A stretch of DNA of 64,000 bases. Source: DASVCN01 sp040905665 (GTDB lineage: Bacteria > Deinococcota > Deinococci > Deinococcales > Trueperaceae). The notes under the pieces were generated by a model. The model had not been told where the DNA came from and ran no database searches. It saw nothing but the letters and a program-made list of their open reading frames with translations. The DNA is taken from the NCBI GenBank assembly GCA_040905665.1, contig JBBDRD010000035.1:192927-256926 (forward strand). Direction: 5' to 3'. Each line of letters begins with the position of its first letter. Positions within the stretch are counted from its first letter, which is position 1. A program made the position numbers and the translations under genes. Shown piece after piece: positions 58,031 to 64,000 of this stretch.

Positions 58031-58793
58031 GCCAGGGGATGCTCTTGGCCAACTGCCGGCCACGCTGAGGGACGAACTGCTCACAACGTTCAATTCGATC
58101 GTACAAAACTACGCCCAAGGCAGATGGGAACCCTCTGAACTAAACGGAGGGAAGCTGTGCGAGGTGGTCTACACGATCCTGCACGGCCACGTAGAGGGCC
58201 ACTATCCGCCCAGGTCATCAAAGCCTCGCAACATGGTGAATGCATGCAGGGACCTTGAGCAGGCTACTGGCTCTCCGCGATCGATTCGTATTCAAGTTCC
58301 AAGAGTGCTCGTGGCCCTCTACGAGATTCGGAATAATCGGGGCGTTGGGCACGTCGGTGGAGATGTTGATCCGAACCACATGGACGCGACTTTTGTCCTG
58401 GAAAGTTCCAAGTGGTTAGTGGCCGAACTCGTACGACTTTTCCATAAAGTTGACCTAGAGACCGCCACTGCAACCGTCGAAGCTCTGGTTGAACGAACAG
58501 TTCCAGTCATATGGCGGGTCGGAGACCTACAGAGAGTGCTCGAGCCATCACTATCTCAGCGCGACCAAACGCTGCTACTTCTGTACGGCTCCTCAAACGA
58601 AGTTGATGAGTCCTCTCTCCTGGCGTGGGTGGAGGCAGCGAACCCCAGAGCCTACCGCAGTCAAGTACTCCGGCGCTTGCACAAAGAGCGGTTGGTCGAA
58701 TACGACCATGACACCCAAAGGATCAGAATCTCCCCCGCTGGCATTGCATACGTAGAGGAAAACCTTCCACTCACCCTTGCGCCAGGCGTTTGA
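58017..58793 (+). CDS. HEPN/Abi-like protein with C-terminal winged helix, second gene of the module
   Basis: A 258-residue protein. Residues 12-85 contain a helical region (ELLTTFNSIVQNYAQGRWEP, GKLCEVVYTILHGHVEGHYP). Residues 93-145 hold VLVALYEIRNNRGVGHVGGD, in which R105-N...H112 fits the R-x(4-6)-H motif of HEPN and Abi-C RNases, then a helix with SSKWLVAELVRLFHKV. Residues 155-250 look like a winged helix (SQRDQTLLLLYGSSNEVDES, VLRRLHKERLVEYD, ISPAGIAYVEENLPL). The GTG start overlaps the preceding gene by 14 nt, so the two are translationally coupled. A role as RNase effector with the first gene as partner is inference only. Confidence 0.7.
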   Translation: MIRIEPGDALGQLPATLRDELLTTFNSIVQNYAQGRWEPSELNGGKLCEVVYTILHGHVEGHYPPRSSKPRNMVNACRDLEQATGSPRSIRIQVPRVLVALYEIRNNRGVGHVGGDVDPNHMDATFVLESSKWLVAELVRLFHKVDLETATATVEALVERTVPVIWRVGDLQRVLEPSLSQRDQTLLLLYGSSNEVDESSLLAWVEAANPRAYRSQVLRRLHKERLVEYDHDTQRIRISPAGIAYVEENLPLTLAPGV

Positions 58794-58926
58794 GTCTCCA
58801 AGACTACCTCAATTGCTAGGGGACACCGCTGGCGGACCCGTGCACTACATAATACCGATTGCTGCGGTTCTTAAAATACCTAAATCATTAAGGCACCATG
58901 CGAGAAGTACTCGGAGGTGGTTCACT

Positions 58927-59310
58927 GTGAAGCCCTACACCGTTTCCTATGACCTGCGGAGACAGAGGAATTATCAGAACCTATACGACGCACTTTCAAC
59001 CTATCCCCAGGCGGTGCGCATCCTAGAGTCGATCTGGCTGCTTACAACCTCGCGGTCAGCTGTTGAAATTAGGAATCACCTGTCGCAGCACATCGACGGA
59101 GACAACCGCCTGTTTGTTGCGGCGCTTACCGGCGAGGCGGCTTGGAGTGGCCTACTGAACTCGGATTATGTGAAGGCAGCGACCGCACGGGCATCGGGGC
59201 CCCGGAGGATGAGAAGTGACAAGTGCAGGTGTCGCGTGTCGTCCAGACCGACTTTAGGCACGCCGGCGTTTTCCGCCAGGCGGTGCCACACCCGCAGTAC
59301 GTTCCGGTAA
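58927..59310 (+). CDS. Cas2/SinR-like small protein, 3' end fused to foreign sequence
   Basis: From GTG 58927 (GGAGG upstream) the first 80 residues are VKPYTVSYDLRRQRNYQNLY, ALSTYPQAVRILESIWLL, TTSRSAVEIRNHLSQHI and DNRLFVAALTGEAAWSGLL. This is the ferredoxin-like fold with an early Asp seen in Cas2, VapD and SinR-type proteins that stand alone outside CRISPR loci. Relatives stop at about 90 residues. Here, after NSDYVKAA, the frame continues for about 35 more residues that are antisense to an integrase fragment, so the natural 3' end has been replaced. No CRISPR array or cas gene is present. Confidence 0.65.
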   Translation: MKPYTVSYDLRRQRNYQNLYDALSTYPQAVRILESIWLLTTSRSAVEIRNHLSQHIDGDNRLFVAALTGEAAWSGLLNSDYVKAATARASGPRRMRSDKCRCRVSSRPTLGTPAFSARRCHTRSTFR

Positions 59311-59315
59311 TCCAG
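59175..59315 (-). pseudogene. Fragment of a tyrosine integrase
   Basis: The minus strand encodes DYRNVLRVWHRLAENAGVPK, VGLDD-TRHLHLSLLILRG, PDARAVAA, the region of a phage-type integrase around the HxxR/RH motif (compare HDLRHTHASLLL). It starts after a stop at 59316 and breaks off where the Cas2-like gene begins. The catalytic Arg and the last Tyr are missing, so it is dead. Confidence 0.7.
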
Positions 59316-59417
59316 CTACAGGACTCTCTCTTTTAGACGGTCTCCACCCGCCGCGAGCACTTAATTTCAGTGGACCCGGTATCCAGACACCGAAGTAGGT
59401 ACGTCACGTCTATCGCT

Positions 59418-59504
59418 CCGCGCTCGCTGATCCTCGAAGTCGTGCGCGTAGACGTCCAGTGGCAGGGAAGCGCGCTTGTGGCCCTGTCGGCCCGCAAGCG
59501 TCTT
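59418..59504 (-). pseudogene. Second integrase fragment (C-terminal Tyr region)
   Basis: The minus strand reads GPKTLAGRQGHKRASLPLDV and YAHDFEDQR, the end of a tyrosine integrase including the region of the GH motif and the nucleophile Tyr in the DVYAH segment. It lies upstream (in minus-strand order) of the fragment at 59175-59315, opposite to the order in a real integrase, so these are two genes or a rearranged one. Confidence 0.6.
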
Positions 59505-59945
59505 GGGACCATTCCGCCGCGTATTGCCATGCTTGCGTGGGTAGGTACTTATAGGCCTTCGTTTCGGCACATCGCCTTGAGACGGTTGTGCACTACGTCT
59601 AATGGTTAGATAAACCGTAGCGCCATTGCCCCAGGGTGGCACGATACTGCTACCGCCCCTTCTGCGCACTGGGCAATAGCGAGGTAACCCAAAGAGGGGC
59701 AAAAGTACACGCTAGGCAAGCTAATCCTCCTGTTGGGAGTACTGCTCGCAGTACTCCGCGTCATCTTCCAGCCTATGGTGATTGACAGTGGCGGTTCGAG
59801 AATCCCGGCCCGCAATTTCTGGAGAGCGAGGAGTAGCAAAGACTTGCCGCTATTGATATCCAGCTCATGGTAATTCATCTCATCGTCTTAGCGGCAGATA
59901 CGGCCGTTCTTTACTTCCTCGCGAAAGATGTATAGCGTGCAGCCT

Positions 59946-60563
59946 CTACATACGTTTCTTCGGTGCCGTTGCGCTCCTCAACCCATGCCCCTTTGTGTTT
60001 CTCCTGGGAAACTCTAGGTTGGCGTACGGAAAGGGCCGACGAGCATCCTTCAGAACGGCTAACGAATCGGGCGAGACCTGATTTACGAAATGGGCCAACA
60101 TTGCTGCTTCTGCGCTAAGTGGCTGAGTAGTTTCGGCAAAGTGGACAGATAACTCTGGCAAGACCGAGAGTGTCTTGATGAAGTAACCGCCAGCATGGGG
60201 ACTCCTGGCCCCCAGCGGTGTCCGGTAGTATTCAGCCACACGCTTGCTCAGTTGGCGCTCCGTCTGCCCGATGTAGACAACCACCTCGTCCGGTAGCCAG
60301 AAGGCGGCAAGCCGAGCGGCAAGTTGCTGCACAGGCGGACGTATCCCGTCCATAGTGAGCTCCGGACGGACTTGTAACCATTGTTCCACTGCTCCGAGGT
60401 CTAGCGGGCACTTTCGAATTGCATTGCCTGTGTCGTCCGCCGACTCGCCTATCGTCACTACATAAACGCCTGGCTGACGAGACAATGGTGGGGTATCCCA
60501 CCGGACCGCTCCGGCTGGTTCTAGTCCTGCCGAAACGAATAGGTCGCGTACGTTTGAAGGCAC
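59946..60563 (-). CDS. GIY-YIG-domain protein
   Basis: A 205-residue protein from GTG 60563 (AGAAGGGAG six bases upstream). It has the GIY element at 32-34 (QPGVYVVTIGE), the YIG element at 96-99 (EVVVYIGQTERQLSKRVAEY), an Arg at 108 and Glu at 152 (LSAEAAMLAHFV), the usual catalytic layout of GIY-YIG nucleases. The end (FPYANLEFPRRNTKGHG) recurs, as I recall, in island-borne proteins without a known role. The frame upstream of 60563 runs into the IS end, so the shorter start is chosen. Confidence 0.75.
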   Translation of the reverse strand: MPSNVRDLFVSAGLEPAGAVRWDTPPLSRQPGVYVVTIGESADDTGNAIRKCPLDLGAVEQWLQVRPELTMDGIRPPVQQLAARLAAFWLPDEVVVYIGQTERQLSKRVAEYYRTPLGARSPHAGGYFIKTLSVLPELSVHFAETTQPLSAEAAMLAHFVNQVSPDSLAVLKDARRPFPYANLEFPRRNTKGHGLRSATAPKKRM

Positions 60564-60702
60564 GACCGGCTCCCTTCTAATTGTCCGCAATCTAGCAGCA
60601 CAGGTGCGCCGTAAGTAGACCTGTGGCCACACATAGCTGGACCCCATATTTCGGACAGACCTCTTAGGTGGGAAGCGGTAGGCTTCCAGGAAGAGGTCTT
60701 GC

Positions 60703-60984
60703 ATGAAGAGGAAGCGTCGGAATCACTCACCAGAGTTCAAGGCGAAGGTCGCTCTGGAGGCTGCCAGGGAGGAGAAGCCCTTGGCGGATCTCTCTCGAGA
60801 GTACGGGGTTCACGTGAACCAGATTGGCGCTTGGAAGCGCCAGTTACTCGAGGGTGCCGCAGACCTGTTCACTCCTGCTTCGGAGCGTAGTCGCGATAGC
60901 GAGGAGGAAGCCAAGGAGTTGCTGGCGAAGATCGGTGAGCTGACCATGGAGCGCGATTTTTTGTCCGGCAAGCTCAGGCGCTAG
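60703..60984 (+). CDS. IS3-family transposase OrfA
   Basis: A 93-residue helix-turn-helix protein: KRRNHSPEFKAKVALEAARE, LADLSREYGVHVNQIGAWKR, LLEGAADLF, then a leucine-zipper-like part (LLAKIGELTMERDFLSGKL). It binds the IS ends. It is intact and followed by orfB in the -1 frame. Confidence 0.92.
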   Translation: MKRKRRNHSPEFKAKVALEAAREEKPLADLSREYGVHVNQIGAWKRQLLEGAADLFTPASERSRDSEEEAKELLAKIGELTMERDFLSGKLRR

Positions 60985-61004
60985 AGCGTTCTGAGCGCAA
61001 AGCC

Positions 61005-61876
61005 ATGATCGACAAGAGCCACGAGCTGCCGGTGACCAGGCAGTGCGAACTGCTGGATATCAGCCGCTCCAGCGTTTACTACGAGCCGGTTTCGGTCCCT
61101 GAGGAGGACCTGCAGGTGATGCGGGAGCTGGACGAGATTCACCTGCTCAGGCCGTTTCTGGGCAGCAGGCGGCTCGTCGACGAACTGAGGGCAAGGGCTT
61201 CAGCGTCAACCGGAAGCGACTCAGGCGCTTGATGAAGGTGATGGGGATAAGGGCCATCTACCCCAAGCCCAAGACGACGAAGCCGGGCAGGGGCGCCGGG
61301 CACCGGATTTACCCCTACCTGCTCGAAGGCCTCGAAATCACCCATCCGAACCATGTTTGGGCGTCGGACATCACCTTTATTCCCATGGCCAGGGGTTTCG
61401 GTTACCTGGTCGCCATCCTCGACGTGTATAGCCGCCGGGTACTCTCCTCGCGGCTATCGAACAGTATGGACACCCGCTTCTGCCTTGAGGCGCTGGAGGA
61501 GGCTCTGACGCGCTTCGGACGGCCCGAGATCTTCAACACGGACCAGGGCAGCCAGTTCACTTCGCTGGCGTTCACCAGCGTTTTGGAGGAGAACGACGTT
61601 CGGATCAGCATGGACGGCAAGGGCCGCTGGAAGGACAACATCTTCATCGAGAGGTTCTGGTGGAGCCTCAAGTACGAGCACGTCTACCTGCACGCCTTTG
61701 AAAACCTCTGGCAAGCCAGGAAAGGAATCAAAACCTACATCGAGTACTACAACCGGGAACGGAGGCACTCCAGCCTGGAGAAGCAGACCCCGGAACAGGC
61801 ATACCAGCAGTTGCCGCTACTGCCGTCGCCGCCCCCACTGGCCACCGAGCCCGTTACAGCCCAGCTCAGTTCGTGA
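61005..61876 (+). pseudogene. IS3-family transposase OrfB, frameshifted
   Basis: The integrase core is split. 61005-61232 carries the N-terminal half (VTRQCELLDISRSSVYYEPV, FLGSRRLVDELR). 61229-61876 continues with GFSVNRKRLRRLMKVMGIRA upstream of its ATG and then the DDE core (HVWASDITFIPMARGFGYL, IFNTDQGSQFTSLAF, NIFIERFWWSLKYEHVYLHA). The frames join if one G is restored in the AGGG run near 61188-61191. All three acidic residues are present, so the loss is recent. Confidence 0.85.
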
Positions 61877-62014
61877 TAACACTTAAGAACCAAGAGGAAC
61901 CTGTCCAACTACCGGGGTCCACCGGTACACTAAGGTCGGTTCTGCAAAGCGCTTCTATATAACTCTACCGCTCGCCGACGAGTATGGTTCGGCACGAGTG
62001 TTTACACTGTGCTG

Positions 62015-62485
62015 ATGAGCGACTTCGGCCCCCTCTTTCAGCTCAGCCTGAACGACTTGTACGAGAAGCTGAAGCATGACCTCGAGCGCATGAAGTCCAA
62101 TCCTACATCTGCCTTCCCCGCCTTCGACTTCTTCGTCACCGCCTACCACATGCTTGAATGGCATCCTGGCTATCGGAAGTCGGTAGTCCGGAACGAAGTA
62201 GTTGCCGCGTATCCCGAACTTGCAGTTTGCGAGCACATCGCAACGGGCGCCAAGCACTACTGCGTACGCGACCCCGAGAAAAAGAGTGTTGAACGTACCT
62301 ACATAGGCAGCTTCAGCTTTGAATTCAGCGAGGAGTTCGACACGGTCCCTCTACGAATTCGGTTGAAAGGTGATGCGGAAAGGGCATTGGGCTCACACAT
62401 TGAGGCGTTGGACCTAGCCACCTTGCTTATGCGCTTTTGGCGGGACGAGCTAACTTCGTACGCCAGCGACCTCGCTGAATTGTAG
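62015..62485 (+). CDS. Conserved hypothetical protein
   Basis: A 156-residue protein: LSLNDLYEKLKHDLERMKSN, AFPAFDFFVTAYHMLEWHPG, VCEHIATGAKHYCVRDPEKK and IEALDLATLLMRFWRDELTS. The AFDFFVTAYHMLEWHPG segment and the C-x-H-I-A-x-G-A-K-H string look highly conserved, as I recall from hypothetical proteins of many bacteria. No function is known to me. Start ATG 62015 is chosen over GTG 62009 because TACACT at 62003-62008 ends 6 nt before it. Confidence 0.7.
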   Translation: MSDFGPLFQLSLNDLYEKLKHDLERMKSNPTSAFPAFDFFVTAYHMLEWHPGYRKSVVRNEVVAAYPELAVCEHIATGAKHYCVRDPEKKSVERTYIGSFSFEFSEEFDTVPLRIRLKGDAERALGSHIEALDLATLLMRFWRDELTSYASDLAEL

Positions 62486-62510
62486 AGGACACAGTCGCCG
62501 CCCATATAAA

Positions 62511-62538
62511 CCCCCGCCTCCTTATAAAGGAACGGGGG
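62511..62538 (+). terminator. Imperfect hairpin after the 62015 gene
   Basis: CCCCCG (62511-62516) and CCTT pair with AAGG and CGGGGG (62533-62538) around ATA, with a small internal loop. There is no T-tract; a weak terminator call. Confidence 0.4.
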
Positions 62539-62572
62539 GTACCGATGAGCGTCGCTCGCCGAAGCGACACGG

Positions 62573-63234
62573 TCAGGTTAGGCAAATTGTCGGCAGTCCG
62601 GGGCCAGGACCTAGGCAGAAGCCCAGCTGCCGCCTCCTCAGTTGCCTTCCGCCGTTAACGCCCTTGCTCAGCATGGGGGCCGGTAACTCGGCTGCCCTGC
62701 GCTCGTAGGCTTCGGCGTCGCATTCCATTACGTACCTTAGCTTCGGGGGGCTGTAACCGGCATGACACCAGTCTCGAACTGCGCCAGGTGCTTTGCTTCG
62801 TGCAATATAGAGGACCCTATTTGCCATGAGTCTCGCTCGGCGGACCTGAACAGTGTCCGTCAGTCCGCCTGCTTCTCCCGCCAGTCCAGCCCCGCTCTCA
62901 AACCTTCCGGAGGCAGCGGCAAGGGGTGGCGGGCATACGGCTTCCTAGAATTTGTTGATAAGTGTCTGGCTCCCGAGCTCGTCCTCGTGACAACAGTACC
63001 GCGACGCTTTGCACTATTTGTTCGGTTCTCCAAGGCAGAAGTCTATATAGGCCCTTCCAAAATATCACTTAGCGGAACCTCCTTACGGGCAGACCATTTT
63101 GGTGGTCCGCGGGTGGTCCATACCAGTGGAGCGTATTCGACTGGGCATACCTAAGTCGACGAGATCGTGCAGGACGCTATGAACAGAACAGTCAAAATCA
63201 ACTGTAGGTATCTCAGTCGACAAGGTCGACTTAA
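62573..63234. other. Right part of the island without a recognisable gene
   Basis: I find no familiar motif in any frame here. Frames of 84 codons (minus, 62573-62827) and 130 codons (plus, 62762-63154) have odd compositions and no start signals that I trust. It is probably decayed or non-coding DNA next to the right attachment repeat. Confidence 0.4.
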
Positions 63235-63240
63235 ACTGGC

Positions 63241-63282
<42 letters not shown>

Positions 63283-63304
63283 GAATCGCTGTGATAGACG
63301 GACG

Positions 63305-63336
63305 AGCGCGAGAGGCGGTCTCAAGCCTCTCGCGCT
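63305..63336 (+). terminator. Strong hairpin after attR
   Basis: AGCGCGAGAGGC (63305-63316) and GCCTCTCGCGCT (63325-63336) form a perfect 12-bp stem with TTTCT next. It probably ended the tRNA-Pro transcript before the island came in. Confidence 0.8.
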
Positions 63337-63476
63337 TTCTGTGCGGATCCTGCTCGATATTCTTCTGGGCCCGTCGAAGGGACCCTCGATCACGGCCTAG
63401 TCATCCGTAGTACTCTGGAAATCCGTATCATTGAGCGAGGGCGGCGGGGGTCGAACAAGGCGAGGGAGACCGGCGA

Positions 63477-63950
63477 GTGCCGCACGACCCACAGCAGTGT
63501 CGGAAAAAACTAATCCTGTTGGTCGAGGACAACGAGGATGATATCCTCTTGACCCTTCGCGCCTTTAAGCAACAGCAGAAGGTCCATCACTTCGACGTTT
63601 CGGTTTGCAGGGATGGGCCGGAAGCTCTCGACTTCATGTTCCACCGGTTAAACGCCGCCGAGAACTGTCACCAAGATTCAGTGATGCCGAGCCTTATCCT
63701 GCTCGATATAAACCTGCCGAGGCTGAACGGGCTGGAAGTGCTCAAGCGCCTTCGCGCCGAGGACAGGACGAGGCTAATCCCCATCGTAATGTTTACCACT
63801 TCGGCGCAACACTCAGACATCAGCACCAGTTACGGTAATGGTGCAAACTCGTACGTCCTAAAGCCGGTCGCATCAAAAGCGTTCACCGATGCAATTCGAC
63901 TTGCCAGTCAATACTGGCTGTTGCTGAACTGCATTCCTCCTCCAGGAAGT
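63477..63950 (+). CDS. CheY-like response regulator (Rcp1 type), 3' end lost
   Basis: From GTG 63477 (GAGGGAG upstream) the frame encodes a stand-alone receiver domain: LILLVEDNEDDILLTLRAFK (acidic pocket), SLILLDINLPRLNGLEVLKR (phosphorylated Asp), VMFTTSAQHSD and ANSYVLKPVASKAFTDAIRL (Lys), then YWLLLNCIPPPGS. The DDILLTLRA and YWLLLN strings match Rcp1-type regulators that serve phytochromes and related kinases. The protein should end within a few residues of the last real codon, but the sequence passes into the poly-G run. No kinase is in the window. Confidence 0.85.

Positions 63951-64000
<50 letters not shown>

Larger units (their letters stand above)
60638..61921 (+). mobile_element. 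IS3-family insertion sequence (1,284 bp)
   Basis: The ends are TGGACCCC (60638) and GGGGTCCA (to 61921), and the imperfect inverted repeats extend with a shared GGACAG about 8 bases further in. orfA and orfB in typical IS3 order are inside. The flanking bases (AGC on the left, CCG on the right) do not match, so there is no 3-4 bp target duplication. Confidence 0.85.

Noticed and set aside
58927..59310. A CRISPR-Cas locus, because of the Cas2-like fold
   Set aside because: There is no array of regularly spaced repeats and no cas1 or other cas gene in the window. SinR/Cas2-like proteins often stand alone.
60957..60962. A programmed frameshift site (TTTTTT) near the end of orfA
   Set aside because: The -1 frame does lead into orfB, but T6 is not the usual A6G signal and I cannot show its use. 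It does not explain the separate break at 61190.
62573..62827. An 84-codon minus-strand frame in the island
   Set aside because: No motif, no ribosome site and no -10 box; composition looks random.

Overview
The window looks like a chromosomal piece of a bacterium of the Deinococcus-Thermus phylum (Deinococcota), possibly near Truepera. This is inferred from several signs. PriA has lost its helicase motifs but kept its zinc-binding cysteines, as known in Deinococcus. At least seventeen genes carry a TANNNT -10 box only 5-7 nt before the start codon, the leaderless arrangement common in Deinococcus. The RNase P RNA, the mraZ-to-ftsZ cluster and the tyrosine recombinase also look typical of the phylum. 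The last 50 bases are pure G, probably a read or assembly artefact at a contig end.

Bases 1-10,000 are an accessory zone. They hold about ten toxin-antitoxin loci on both strands: mazEF with a frameshifted toxin, an Xre antitoxin remnant, a decayed vapBC, three or four vapBC pairs, two phd-vapC pairs, an orphan phd, and a complete Xre-RES pair whose toxin seems to start at CTG. Interspersed are a GNAT acetyltransferase, a probably frameshifted methyltransferase, an unknown 239-residue protein and a complete tyrosine recombinase.

Bases 10,100-32,260 are housekeeping. They include hisS, aspS, a HAD phosphatase and asnS; a minus-strand GerMN, amidase and smpB operon with priA upstream; purM; an SPFH membrane protein; a two-component system; luxS; an NYN-domain protein; an MFS transporter; ligA; a BMP-type binding protein; and the RNase P RNA.

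Bases 32,350-46,380 are the division and cell-wall cluster in the order mraZ, rsmH, ftsL, ftsI, murF, mraY, murD, ftsW, murG, murC, murB, ftsQ, ftsA, ftsZ. Most junctions overlap by 4-19 nt. There is no murE, and three TGGGN-type MraZ boxes with a 10-bp period precede mraZ. Next come a NUDIX gene, ribF, an XRE regulator, rlmB, an S9 peptidase, rpsO, pnp, RNase J, a second NUDIX gene and a secreted protein. Two spacers carry unrelated 15-bp tandem repeats.

Bases 57,215-63,280 are a roughly 6 kb island in a tRNA-Pro(GGG) gene. A 40-bp copy of the tRNA 3' end is repeated exactly at 63,241-63,280. Inside are a coupled two-gene module (a 179-residue probable winged-helix protein and a 258-residue protein with a HEPN/Abi-like RN...GH motif), a Cas2-fold-like protein joined to a decayed integrase, a GIY-YIG protein, an IS3-family element with a broken orfB, and a conserved hypothetical gene. 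The island appears immobilised. The two-gene module is the best candidate here for an undescribed, possibly defensive, system. A CheY-like response regulator runs into the terminal poly-G.
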